Source: Ewingella americana ATCC 33852 (lineage in GTDB: Bacteria > Pseudomonadota > Gammaproteobacteria > Enterobacterales > Enterobacteriaceae). Taken from it: a stretch of 41,679 nucleotides of DNA. The stretch lies in NCBI RefSeq assembly GCF_000735345.1, contig NZ_JMPJ01000054.1:1-41679 (forward strand), read 5' to 3'. The position numbers were made by a program, and so were the translations under genes. Position 1 is the stretch's first letter; every line of letters begins with the position of its first letter. Under the pieces are notes generated by a model. It was not told where the DNA came from, did no database searches, and was given only the letters and a program-made list of their open reading frames with translations. Below, one piece after another: positions 8,337 to 16,972 of this stretch.

Positions 8337-9035
8337 ATGTCTACGATTATCGATACCTTTATCGCCCCGCCGTGCCACGACCAGATCGAGACGCTCTATC
8401 AGGATGAGCACCTGCTGCTGATCAATAAACCTGCCGGATTGCTGAGCTTGTCGGGCAAAAATCCGCTTAACCTGGATTCCGTGCACCACCGTCTAGTACA
8501 GACTTACCCCGGCTGTACTCTGGTTCATCGTCTCGATTTCGGTACTTCTGGGCTGATGGTGATTGCCCGCAATAAGGCTATCAATGCCGCACTTTGCCAG
8601 CAGTTCAGCCAGCGCAGCGTGACGAAAATCTACAGCGCCCTGCTCTGCGGGCATCTGGATGAGGATGAAGGGATGATTGATGCGCCTATTGCCAAAGACC
8701 CGGCACTGTTCCCGCTGATGTCGATTTGCGCCATTCACGGCAAGCCCGCGCGCTCCGGCTATCGGGTTATAGAACGCTTCTACCGCGAGTTAGAAAACGG
8801 CGCATTGCTGCCCTTGACGCGGGTGGAGCTGACGCCAGAAACCGGGCGCACGCACCAGTTGCGCATTCACTGCCAGCAATTGGGCCACCCCATTTTGGGC
8901 TGTGATTTATATGGCGGCCTGCTGCTACCGGGCACTGAACAGACATCTCGCCTGATGCTGCACGCCAGCGAGCTGCATTTTGTGCATCCCATCAGCGGGG
9001 AGAAAATCGAAGCCCGTCATGCTAGTCCTTTCTAA
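8337..9035 (+). CDS. RluA-family pseudouridine synthase
   Basis: The protein isomerises uridine to pseudouridine in an RNA, probably rRNA or tRNA. The RluA-family catalytic motif HRLDFGTSGL holds Asp67. Other family segments are LLINKPAGLLS near residues 27-37 and ETGRTHQLRIHCQQLGHPILG in the second half. The open frame begins at 8298, but the ATG at 8337 gives 232 residues and starts closer to the family pattern, so it is chosen; its ribosome site is weak. It differs from E. coli RluA (HRLDMATSG), so the exact substrate and name are left open. Confidence 0.85.
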   Translation: MSTIIDTFIAPPCHDQIETLYQDEHLLLINKPAGLLSLSGKNPLNLDSVHHRLVQTYPGCTLVHRLDFGTSGLMVIARNKAINAALCQQFSQRSVTKIYSALLCGHLDEDEGMIDAPIAKDPALFPLMSICAIHGKPARSGYRVIERFYRELENGALLPLTRVELTPETGRTHQLRIHCQQLGHPILGCDLYGGLLLPGTEQTSRLMLHASELHFVHPISGEKIEARHASPF

Positions 9036-9062
9036 GCCATAACCTCCATACGCAACCCTTGA

Positions 9063-9602
9063 TCACCACATCAAATCGTCGGGCACTTTAAAGTCAGCAT
9101 ACGGATCTTCTTCATCCTGCTCTTCCTGACTGAGCGCGCTGTTTAAAGCAATGCTGCCCGCGTCTCGCTGGGCAATTTTATCAGCGACGCTTGCAGGAAT
9201 AATGGCGTACTGACTCTCACTCGCGTTATCGATAACCCAACGAGCAATGGCGAGACGCCCGCTAATCAACTGGGCCTGAGTGACCTTATCCACCATTATT
9301 TTTTTGATAAGATTATTATCGGTGAAGTTAAAACCAATATCGCCTTTTGCAATATCAATTCTATTCATTTCAATCAGTTGTTTAACCTGAGCTTTATGTT
9401 CTTTAGATAACACAGCCTGCTTGTGTTGTTCATTTAACTGTTTATCACGCTCAAGCTGCGTTTTTTTATTTTCTTCTACCGCTTCTCTTGCCTCACGCGC
9501 CTGAACCCGTGACTTTTTAGCCGTTCTCTGAACTTTAGCCACCTTTTTGCTGGTCACTAATCCGGCTTTTAGCATTTGCTCTTGTAAGGTCAGTTTTGTC
9601 AT
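9063..9602 (-). CDS. yaiL: DUF2058 protein (YaiL-like)
   Basis: This protein of 179 residues equals E. coli YaiL in length. It begins MTKLTLQEQMLKAGLV, typical of the family, and has a highly charged coiled-coil-like region at about 18-75 rich in Lys, Arg, Glu and Gln. The acidic tail (EEQDEEDPYADF) is also characteristic. The family is annotated as nucleoprotein/polynucleotide-associated, without an established reaction. It is convergent with the pseudouridine synthase gene and divergent from the HrpK-like gene. Confidence 0.85.
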   Translation of the reverse strand: MTKLTLQEQMLKAGLVTSKKVAKVQRTAKKSRVQAREAREAVEENKKTQLERDKQLNEQHKQAVLSKEHKAQVKQLIEMNRIDIAKGDIGFNFTDNNLIKKIMVDKVTQAQLISGRLAIARWVIDNASESQYAIIPASVADKIAQRDAGSIALNSALSQEEQDEEDPYADFKVPDDLMW

Positions 9603-9732
9603 TTTCGTTTCTAAACTCGTTAAATAATTTCTGCGATTATAGCGATAATTTTTGAGGCAGTGCTAGGTGACGGAACTCCTGCGCCATTTTCACCACTCAC
9701 TTAGCTTAGGAACCTATTTGAGGTGAGTTAAA

Positions 9733-12213
9733 ATGCGCGTACTGCCTTCCCAATCTGGTCCGGCCTTCAATGGCTCAATTTCTTCGTCGGCTGATGAAAC
9801 CTCTTTTGGAACCCAGCCGCCTGCCAGCACCTTGAACCGGGCTAATTCGGGTTCAAATCTGTCGATTCAGTATGGCCAGACCAATAATCAGGCCAACAAC
9901 GCCGTCGCCAATGATCCGGGCGACATTATCAATGAGCTGGCATCGATGATTGCCGGTTTATTGCGAAAAATGAGTGACGCGCAAAGCGGCGCGGCATCAG
10001 GCACGCCGCCTGCCCCGACTGGCACCGCGACGCCCGCCAGCTCTGGCGTGAGCACGCCGCAAAGTACCAGCCCGACTTCGGCCACGTCTGCAACTTCAGC
10101 CACGTCGGCAACGTCGGCCACCTCCACCAGTTCGGCAACTTCTTCAGCCAGCTCTAGCGCCTCTTCGGCCGACGCTGATTTTATCGATAACTCAAAATAC
10201 TCTTCTCCAGAAGAGTTGAAAAAGTACGCCCCGCTGGTGGCGAACCTGCCGCCAGACCAGCAGTTGCAAGCTGAGAAAGAGATGAATCGCCCGGCGGCAG
10301 CGGCCAAAATGGCGGCGGCCGGTGGCCCTGACGCGGCCCATGCCAAAGCCTTTATTGACGCCAATCCGGCGCTGAAAACCGCCACTGACGTTGGCAAGCA
10401 CGGCGGCAAGCCTGATGGCAAAACCACCAACGGTGACTATGCCGCCTTCGCCAATAATATGGACAAAGCACGTGACGCGGCGGTCAAAGACGTCACGGAT
10501 TACCAGAAAGCCCACCCGAATGCCGATCCGCAGTCATTGCAGATGGTGACCTCGGCGGCCACGCTGCGTGCCAGCGAACCTCTGGTGAAATGCGCTTCGC
10601 TAGACTCCGACGGCAAGGTTGATTCCTACATTACCGCCGACTCGCTGAAAGCCATTCAGCAAAACAACCCCGGCTTATCCCCGGCTTTGCAGCAATCGGC
10701 CAAAACCTTCTCCCAACCCGGCTTCTTATACATGCTGGATCAGGGCGGGTTAGAAGGTAAAGATTTGGCGCTGCACAACCCGGATCAGAAAATCAGCGGC
10801 AGCAATATCGACAACTGGATTGCCAAGCAGGCGCCGACCAACAGCGGCGAGTTCGCCAGCATGATGAACGACGCGGCGACCCGCAACGCCGTGGCCAACG
10901 TCGATATCAGCAACCTCGGGGCCGACGTATTCCAGAACCCGCAAAACTACAGCGGCGCGCAGAAAGCGGCGGTGTTGGTCAAGCTGCAACAGACGCAGGG
11001 CCAAGTAGATGGCGGCAGTTCGCTGCGTAAAACCGACAAAACCTCGCAGGCGCTGCAAGATGATATCGCCCAATTGCAGAGCGATCCGGATGTGCAGAAG
11101 TTCATGGCGCAGGCCGTGCCGGGGCAGGAAAAGATGATGATTGGCAATGACCCCGGCCTGAGCAAGGCAGTGAATCAAAGCTATCAGGATCTGATTTCCG
11201 GCAAAACCATGGACCAAGATATGCAGGCCGCGCGTGACTCTGCGGCCAAAGCCAATGCGGGCAAGAAGCCGGAAGACCAGCAGCCGGTGGATTACAGCGA
11301 CGCCATCAACAGCCTCAACTCAGAACTGCAATTGCAAGGCGACCTTCAGGGCAAAGGAGCGAATCTGCCCACCACCGCGCAGGTGATCAACAACCGCCCG
11401 GACCTCAAACAGCAGATTCAGGCTTCCTACGACCAGAATTTCACTCAAGGACAGGCAGTAGAAAGTGGCCTGAAGAATAACAGCAAGGCCGATGCCAAAG
11501 ACGTGCTGGCCGACGTCGACCAGAAAAAAGCTGCCTATGAAGATGCTATCCCGGACAGCGTCACGGCGGCCTCGGAAGACGGCTATGCCGAAGCCACCAT
11601 GAAAGCGCTGAGCACCACCAGCAAAGGCATGAGCTTCCTTAATACGCTAAAAGACGCCGGAACCCTGCCAAAAGACAGCGATTTGACCAAGATGAGTGGC
11701 AAAGAGATGTACTCGCAGCTGCGTGAAGGGGTCGAGAAGCAAACCAGCGAGATGGGGCTGAGTATGGCGAAAAGAGCTTCACTCAGCGGCAACGGCATCA
11801 TGAGCGTGGCGGGGCTGGCGACGGTGTCTGAGCAGTTGAAATCGGGCGACAAAGCCGGCGCGGCGAAAACCATTTATGACGGCATCAAAGGCAGCTCGGA
11901 GCTGGGCAAACTCGGCTTTAACACCGCCGCCGAAGCTTTGGGCAAAGATGCTTCCGTGGGGCTGGGGCGTATCGCAGGCAGCGTGGCCGGTCGCGTGGTC
12001 GGCACGGTGGCCGGTGAAGCAGCAGGAGCCGCTGCTGCCGAGGCATTGGGTGCCGCTGCCGGGCCAGTTGGCTGGGTGGTCGACGCCGCCATGGGCTTAG
12101 GATTTGGTATCAAAGCCATTATCGACGCGGTGAAAAAGCACAAAGACCAGAAAACCTTCGACCACAACGTTGACCCAACCCTCAAGCAGTTTGGTATTCC
12201 GACGCCAAGCTAA
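9733..12213 (+). CDS. HrpK-like putative type III secreted protein
   Basis: This 826-residue protein resembles the HrpK/HrpF/NolX group, which are type III secreted and act at or in the host membrane. Its composition fits: the N terminus is rich in Ser, Thr, Asn and Gln with no signal peptide, and residues 115-145 are a Thr-Ser-Ala repeat. EF-hand-like segments include DLALHNPDQKISGSNIDNWI near 345-365. The C-terminal part (about 746-800) is Gly/Ala-rich and hydrophobic, followed by a Lys-rich stretch and the end DPTLKQFGIPTPS. There are no secretion apparatus, chaperone or hrp-regulator genes nearby, so the gene stands alone. The start is preceded by GAGGTGAG. Family membership is judged from pattern, so the name is provisional. 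Confidence 0.6.
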   Translation: MRVLPSQSGPAFNGSISSSADETSFGTQPPASTLNRANSGSNLSIQYGQTNNQANNAVANDPGDIINELASMIAGLLRKMSDAQSGAASGTPPAPTGTATPASSGVSTPQSTSPTSATSATSATSATSATSTSSATSSASSSASSADADFIDNSKYSSPEELKKYAPLVANLPPDQQLQAEKEMNRPAAAAKMAAAGGPDAAHAKAFIDANPALKTATDVGKHGGKPDGKTTNGDYAAFANNMDKARDAAVKDVTDYQKAHPNADPQSLQMVTSAATLRASEPLVKCASLDSDGKVDSYITADSLKAIQQNNPGLSPALQQSAKTFSQPGFLYMLDQGGLEGKDLALHNPDQKISGSNIDNWIAKQAPTNSGEFASMMNDAATRNAVANVDISNLGADVFQNPQNYSGAQKAAVLVKLQQTQGQVDGGSSLRKTDKTSQALQDDIAQLQSDPDVQKFMAQAVPGQEKMMIGNDPGLSKAVNQSYQDLISGKTMDQDMQAARDSAAKANAGKKPEDQQPVDYSDAINSLNSELQLQGDLQGKGANLPTTAQVINNRPDLKQQIQASYDQNFTQGQAVESGLKNNSKADAKDVLADVDQKKAAYEDAIPDSVTAASEDGYAEATMKALSTTSKGMSFLNTLKDAGTLPKDSDLTKMSGKEMYSQLREGVEKQTSEMGLSMAKRASLSGNGIMSVAGLATVSEQLKSGDKAGAAKTIYDGIKGSSELGKLGFNTAAEALGKDASVGLGRIAGSVAGRVVGTVAGEAAGAAAAEALGAAAGPVGWVVDAAMGLGFGIKAIIDAVKKHKDQKTFDHNVDPTLKQFGIPTPS
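10075..10119 (+). repeat. 9-bp tandem repeat encoding Thr-Ser-Ala
   Basis: Five consecutive nine-base units (act/acg, tcn, gcn) encode five Thr-Ser-Ala triplets inside the HrpK-like gene, continuing into a degenerate Ser/Ala stretch. Unit gain or loss keeps the frame. Confidence 0.85.
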
Positions 12214-12236
12214 TCTCAGGCAATTCGCGTATAAAA

Positions 12237-12258
12237 AAGGGGCCAAATCTGGCCCCTT
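12237..12258. terminator. Bidirectional terminator
   Basis: AAGGGGCCA pairs with TGGCCCCTT over a four-base loop. An A-run lies on the left and TTCGCTTTT on the right, so it can serve both the HrpK-like gene and the convergent DUF805 gene. Confidence 0.85.
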
Positions 12259-12278
12259 CGCTTTTATGAAAACGCAAT

Positions 12279-12752
12279 TTATGGCGTGACAAGCGCGCCT
12301 TCCGCTACCGGCGCTTTGGTCTTCAGACAGCACAGATACAGCACGTAAAGCAGTGGGATCCACGCCAGAATTCCCAACGTCAGCTTGGCGTAGACATAAA
12401 CCTGCGGCGCGGCGAAGTGCAGCAAGATAGTGTTGATCAGCCGCAGCGCCAGCTGGATCAGATAGAGCATGCCGAACCACCAGCCGGAACGATTGATGTC
12501 GTGCATGCGGCGGATGCCCACGGCCATAATTGGCACAATCACCGCCAGCAAAAATATCCACTGCGCCAAACTGCCGTAGAAGATGGCGTTAGTCACGCCC
12601 ATCAGCGTAGTGATAATGGCCACCGAGAAGCCCAGCAGCACTGAAATCAGCATGCTGCCGAGCAAGAAGACCCAAAACTCTTTTCTGGTCGAGCGACCAC
12701 TAAAATCAACGTAGCGCTTCCAACCCTGTAAATAACATTGCCAGACTGTCAT
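12279..12752 (-). CDS. DUF805 inner-membrane protein
   Basis: This protein of 157 residues belongs to DUF805 (relatives include E. coli YhaH and YhaI). The amphipathic start (YLQGWKRYVDFSGRSTRKEFW, around residues 7-27) is the family signature. About four hydrophobic segments follow, with GIRRMHDINRSGWW in the cytoplasmic loop. No function is established for the family. It is transcribed towards the HrpK-like gene and shares the terminator between them. Confidence 0.88.
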   Translation of the reverse strand: MTVWQCYLQGWKRYVDFSGRSTRKEFWVFLLGSMLISVLLGFSVAIITTLMGVTNAIFYGSLAQWIFLLAVIVPIMAVGIRRMHDINRSGWWFGMLYLIQLALRLINTILLHFAAPQVYVYAKLTLGILAWIPLLYVLYLCCLKTKAPVAEGALVTP

Positions 12753-12971
12753 TCCTGACTCCTCTCCCCATTAATTATTACTATTATTTATTGATATAAG
12801 TGTTAACTCTGTTTTCGCTTCATTCTTTACCGCAACTTGCTCTCCGAGGGAAGCGTTGCCTGTCATAACCGACATTTTTGTGCCCATCCTTAGATGTTGG
12901 CTGGAATTATTGGGGTGGGATGTTATAAATCCTTTACTCGCTAATGAATTTTTTCCGCTAAGGAACCGCCG

Positions 12972-13940
12972 ATGTCCGCCAAAATCCGCTGTGCCATTCT
13001 TGATGATTACCAACAGGTTGCCCTCTCCTACGCGGACTGGTCATCGCTGGAAGATAAAATCGAAACGCAGGTGATTAGCCAGCATATTGCTGATGAAGAT
13101 ACGCTGGTCAAGAGCCTAGCTGACGCCGAAATCGTGGTTATCATGCGCGAACGCACGCCTTTTACCGCCGCCCTGTTTGCCCGCCTGCCCAAGCTTAAAC
13201 TGCTGATCACCTCAGGGATGCGCAACGCCTCCATTGACCTTGATGCGGCGAAAAAGCACGGCGTCACGGTATGCGGAACCGGCAGCGGCGGCAGTGCGCC
13301 GACGGAACTGACCTGGGGGCTGATCCTTGGTTTGGCGCGCCATCTGGTGACTGAAAATAACGCCCTGCGCGGCAATGGACCGTGGCAGAGCACCGTCGGA
13401 CTAGGCCTCAGTGGCAAGCGTTTGGGTCTGATTGGTCTGGGTAAAATTGGTCAGCAGATGGCCGACATCGGACAGGCGTTTGGCATGAAAGTGGTGGCGT
13501 GGAGCCAAAACCTGACCGCCGAACGCGCCGAGCAACACGGCGTAGAACTGGCCGCCAGCAAAGAAGCCCTGCTGGCTACCAGCGACGTGGTGTCAATTCA
13601 TCTGGTACTCAGCGATCGCAGCCGTGGGTTGCTCGACGCCGCAGATCTCGCCCTGATGAAACCTTCCGCCCTGCTGATCAACACCTCGCGCGCCGCCATT
13701 GTTGACCAAGCAGCGCTGATCGCCGCGCTGCAACAGGGCAAAATTGCCGGGGCGGGTCTGGACGTGTTTGACGTCGAGCCACTGCCCGCCGACCACCCTT
13801 TCCGCTCGCTGCCTAACGTGCTGGCAACGCCGCATATTGGTTATGTCTCCGACGGCAATTACCGCATCTATTTCAGCGAAGCAGTGGAGAACATCGAGGC
13901 ATTTTTGGCCGGTAAACCGATCAGAGTGCTGTCAGCGTAA
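12972..13940 (+). CDS. D-2-hydroxyacid dehydrogenase family protein
   Basis: This is an NAD(P)-dependent dehydrogenase of 322 residues. The Rossmann motif GLGKIG lies near residues 156-161. The catalytic Arg is in NTSRAAIVD, the Glu in DVFDVEPLP and the His in TPHIGYV. The family reduces 2-keto acids to D-2-hydroxy acids or the reverse; the substrate cannot be read from sequence. The start follows AAGGAACC. It is a single gene, with 219 bp upstream to the divergent DUF805 gene holding no clear motif, and the next gene starts about 80 bp downstream. Confidence 0.88.
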   Translation: MSAKIRCAILDDYQQVALSYADWSSLEDKIETQVISQHIADEDTLVKSLADAEIVVIMRERTPFTAALFARLPKLKLLITSGMRNASIDLDAAKKHGVTVCGTGSGGSAPTELTWGLILGLARHLVTENNALRGNGPWQSTVGLGLSGKRLGLIGLGKIGQQMADIGQAFGMKVVAWSQNLTAERAEQHGVELAASKEALLATSDVVSIHLVLSDRSRGLLDAADLALMKPSALLINTSRAAIVDQAALIAALQQGKIAGAGLDVFDVEPLPADHPFRSLPNVLATPHIGYVSDGNYRIYFSEAVENIEAFLAGKPIRVLSA

Positions 13941-14019
13941 AAAAATTATCGCCGTGGTTTAAGTCTGGCTCCCAGTGAGCCGCTTTGTCATAAGGTTACT
14001 CTCGACCACGGCGTATAAT

Positions 14020-15108
14020 ATGAATCAGCAAGTGAGTTCCTTCCTGCACCAGTTGGAGACGTTGGCGCAGGAAATGAATACCTATCGGGATATCCGCTCC
14101 GTAGAAGCACTGCGCCAACTTGTATGTCACCACGCGGCACTGCTGGAAAACCGCCCACAGACCGTGCTGGTTATCGATGAACTATGCCACGCATTTGAAC
14201 AGGGACTTACCGGCGAAAATCTGCAACCGCTGCTGATTGCGTTGGCTGGCTACAGCCCTAGCCTAGGCCTGTGTCTAAGACACACGGTGAGCGACAGTCT
14301 CTCTCGGCGTGTATGGCTTGAAGAAAAATATCAGCAATTATTCCACGATGGCACAGTGAGCACGCTGATTGCCGGTTCATCCTATGCCTTTTGGGGAATA
14401 CCCGACTTTCTGTTACCGCAGAGTTTGAACCTGTCTTTGCCCTGCCTCGACCTCAACCATTCCTTTAGCGTGGTGCAGCAAACAGTCGAGATGCCGTCCA
14501 TTCGCCAATACATCATCACCGTCGGTGTACACGATCTCTACCGCGACATCAGCCTAGAAACCAATCCACTCGCCTGCGATATCTATCGCATGATGACACG
14601 CTTTTTCAGCCCACCTCGGCCAGCCAATAGCAACCAAAAGCACCATCCCGCGCTGATTAAACAGGTGTTAGAAGATCAGCATCAGAAGTTAATAAGCACA
14701 GAAGCTGAGCCACGGCAAACCTCAGCAGCAATCGCTCAACAGCGCGCCATCGAACACTCACACTTCGCGAAATATACCGCTTCGCTGCAAGCCAACCGTC
14801 AGGTGCTGACCGACATGCTGTCACTGGCGGAGAAACATCGCAAAACGGTGCGACTGGTTATCTGCCCAATGCCGCGGGAGTATCGTCAGGTTTTTTGCGC
14901 TGAAATGTACCACTCCACTCGCCAGATATTGGCAAACAGCGTGCTTTCCACCCGCCATCAGTTTATCGATTTATACGATCATCCTGACTTTGAACACGAC
15001 GACTTTCGCGATGGTTTCCATCTGAATTTCCACGGAGCCAGCAAGCTGGCGCTGAAACTGGCTAAGGCTACAAACCACGCGGTGGTGGTGACTACGGAGG
15101 GCTACTGA
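14020..15108 (+). CDS. SGNH-hydrolase-like protein, unknown substrate
   Basis: No family name can be given with confidence. Traces of an SGNH hydrolase or acyltransferase are present: IAGSSYAFWGIPD at about 117-129 resembles the block I serine region, and DGFHLNFHGA at 331-340 resembles the block V Asp-x-x-His (D331, H334). It has no signal peptide or membrane segment. The longest frame begins at a GTG at 13975, but the ATG at 14020 gives 362 residues and is the more natural start, though its ribosome site is poor. Its TGA overlaps the ATG of the glycosyltransferase gene by one base, so the two are probably made together and may modify the same glycan. Confidence 0.6.
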   Translation: MNQQVSSFLHQLETLAQEMNTYRDIRSVEALRQLVCHHAALLENRPQTVLVIDELCHAFEQGLTGENLQPLLIALAGYSPSLGLCLRHTVSDSLSRRVWLEEKYQQLFHDGTVSTLIAGSSYAFWGIPDFLLPQSLNLSLPCLDLNHSFSVVQQTVEMPSIRQYIITVGVHDLYRDISLETNPLACDIYRMMTRFFSPPRPANSNQKHHPALIKQVLEDQHQKLISTEAEPRQTSAAIAQQRAIEHSHFAKYTASLQANRQVLTDMLSLAEKHRKTVRLVICPMPREYRQVFCAEMYHSTRQILANSVLSTRHQFIDLYDHPDFEHDDFRDGFHLNFHGASKLALKLAKATNHAVVVTTEGY

Positions 15109-16823
15109 TGAAAAAACTCACGCTGTATTATGGTCGGCAAGGCAACAATGCCCTTACCAAGCTGGTGCATTACCTGCGCCAGCCTGTCAGGGAAGATAGC
15201 GTTACCCTGATGGCGCTCCCCGAGAACACTCTGCACGTCAAGCAGCTCGCCACCCGCAATACGCTGTGGTTCAACCCACTGGGCGGCAGCATGGAGGAGA
15301 TAATTACCCAGCTGTGCATGGTGATTAACGCCGCCAATCCGCTCAGGCTGGAAATTCATATTGACCTGTTGGCGTCGAAAGATGACCTGCTACTGCTGCT
15401 CAAACAGCTGTGGTCGCGCTTTGGTCGCCAGCGTTTGCAGCTCTGCCTGTATGATGACAGCGTGCCGGGCATTGATGAGCGCATCGCCATCGCCCATCTG
15501 CCTAAAGACAAGCTGCGTCAGGCCGAAAACGTCTACACTCAGGCTCTCGAACAGAGCCTGACGGCGGAAAATCCGATTGTTAGCGCACAGAACTGGAACC
15601 CGCTGCTGAACTACCTTTGGCATCGGCTATGCCCAGCCAGCTACCACCTGACGGATGAAAACCTGCTGCGTTTTTACGACATCCCCTTTTTCAACCGCCT
15701 GCTAAAGCTCACGCCGCGCGCCACGCCACTCACGGCAGAGCAGCAGCAGACTTTACAGCAACTGGCGGCGCCACAAGCTTTCGTCAATTCGCCGTCATTG
15801 CTGCCTTACACGCCAAGCAACGCGCAATTCATCAAATTGCATGCGTCGATGGGTGACTTGGTCTTCGGGCTGGGTGCTATCAAGGCTCTGTGGCAGCAGC
15901 AAACCCAGCCCAGAGTCTTGATCACCAGCAAGGCGTATCATCCGCTGGCGCTGGCAAACCCTTATGTTGATGAGGTGTGGGACGTGGACTCGGTGACCAC
16001 CGAGCAGTACTTCCAATTACGCTTTGCCCAAGAGCAGCAGCGCTACCAGATCTGGGGCAAATGGGAGCATTTCATCTCTGGGCTGCATATGACCGATGCC
16101 TTTCTTGGCAAAGCCGCGCAGCGAGTCAGCGCCGAGGATAAAACCGTGGAGCTGGAAACCAGCCAGCGCGACAGCCAAACGGTGGATGACTTCATGGCAG
16201 AGCACCAGCTCGATGGCCAGCGCGTGGTGCTGTTGCACCCCAATATCGGCGCGCCAAATCGCACTTGGCCCGCCAGTCAGTGGCGCGATATCGCCCACAT
16301 GATGTTGGAAGATGGCTGGCAGGTGGTGGTCATAGGCAGCAGTCACAATAAATACGCCTACAAGCAGATGCTGGCGCTGGATAACCCGCAGCTGGTCAGC
16401 GCCGTGGACCGTTTTTCGGTGTTTGAAACGCTGGAGCTGATGAAGCGCTGTAACCTGCTGATCGCCACGGATTCCGGGCCTATCGCGCTGGCCTCCGCCA
16501 CGGATATCGCCATTTGCGGCATCTATTCGATTCTGCCGGGCGAGCGCCGTTTGCCCTATCGCCACGGCGTCGCGGGCTGGAACGCGCTGGCGATCAATCT
16601 CGGCTGCCAGTACAGCCCGTGCGCCGATTTAATGCTCGAACCAGCCTTTTATCAGGACGTTTTGAAGCAGCCTTACGTGCGGCCAACCGGCGCTTCATTT
16701 GCCGACTGGTGTCCGAACGCCGAACAGTATGGCTGCCTGAAGCACTATTCTGCGCAGCAGCTGTTTGCCGACGTAAAACGCTTCGTTGCCTCGAAGGATT
16801 TTATCCCTCACCCACCCGCCTGA
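15108..16823 (+). CDS. Glycosyltransferase family 9 protein with Cys cluster
   Basis: The C-terminal half is a GT9 (heptosyltransferase-type) GT-B enzyme: IKLHASMGDLVFGLGAIKAL near 242-261, LLHPNIGAPNRTWPASQWRD near 375-394 and ATDSGPIALASA with Asp455. The first ~230 residues are a separate region that is not recognised. After the donor-site region lie four cysteines, C500, C505, C535 and C543, in a Cys-x4-Cys ... Cys-x7-Cys layout that could bind a metal. Bacterial autotransporter heptosyltransferases (TibC/Aah group) also carry a four-Cys metal finger near the C terminus, but spacing differs. The gene overlaps the preceding SGNH-like gene and has a GGAGGG site. The acceptor is unknown: a surface polysaccharide or a protein are both possible. 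Confidence 0.75.
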   Translation: MKKLTLYYGRQGNNALTKLVHYLRQPVREDSVTLMALPENTLHVKQLATRNTLWFNPLGGSMEEIITQLCMVINAANPLRLEIHIDLLASKDDLLLLLKQLWSRFGRQRLQLCLYDDSVPGIDERIAIAHLPKDKLRQAENVYTQALEQSLTAENPIVSAQNWNPLLNYLWHRLCPASYHLTDENLLRFYDIPFFNRLLKLTPRATPLTAEQQQTLQQLAAPQAFVNSPSLLPYTPSNAQFIKLHASMGDLVFGLGAIKALWQQQTQPRVLITSKAYHPLALANPYVDEVWDVDSVTTEQYFQLRFAQEQQRYQIWGKWEHFISGLHMTDAFLGKAAQRVSAEDKTVELETSQRDSQTVDDFMAEHQLDGQRVVLLHPNIGAPNRTWPASQWRDIAHMMLEDGWQVVVIGSSHNKYAYKQMLALDNPQLVSAVDRFSVFETLELMKRCNLLIATDSGPIALASATDIAICGIYSILPGERRLPYRHGVAGWNALAINLGCQYSPCADLMLEPAFYQDVLKQPYVRPTGASFADWCPNAEQYGCLKHYSAQQLFADVKRFVASKDFIPHPPA

Positions 16824-16837
16824 TGGCTGCCTGTGAA

Positions 16838-16858
16838 CTGCCCGCAACGCGCGGGCAG
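16838..16858 (+). terminator. Hairpin after the GT9 gene
   Basis: CTGCCCGC pairs with GCGGGCAG over AACGC and is followed by GCTTATTCTT. The stem is strong but the T-run is broken, so termination is probable rather than sure. Confidence 0.5.
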
Positions 16859-16939
16859 GCTTATTCTTAAGTGAAATTCCGTTATCCACCCTGCATTTCC
16901 ACATCTGTCAGTTGCCAGCGGCAAGCATTCATGACCATT

Positions 16940-16958
16940 ATGTAAATTCCATTTACAT
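16940..16958. promoter_or_regulatory. Inverted repeat before uhpA
   Basis: ATGTAAAT and ATTTACAT flank TCC, a perfect 8-bp inverted repeat ending 14 bp before the uhpA start. Position suggests an operator or a leader hairpin; the regulator is unknown. Confidence 0.5.
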
Positions 16959-16972
16959 TCAGTTACTCCCAG

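Noticed and set aside
14014-14019. TATAAT directly before the SGNH-like start as a -10 box
   Set aside because: No -35 box at a proper distance; the nearest TTGTCA is 23 bp away, and transcription would begin inside the gene.
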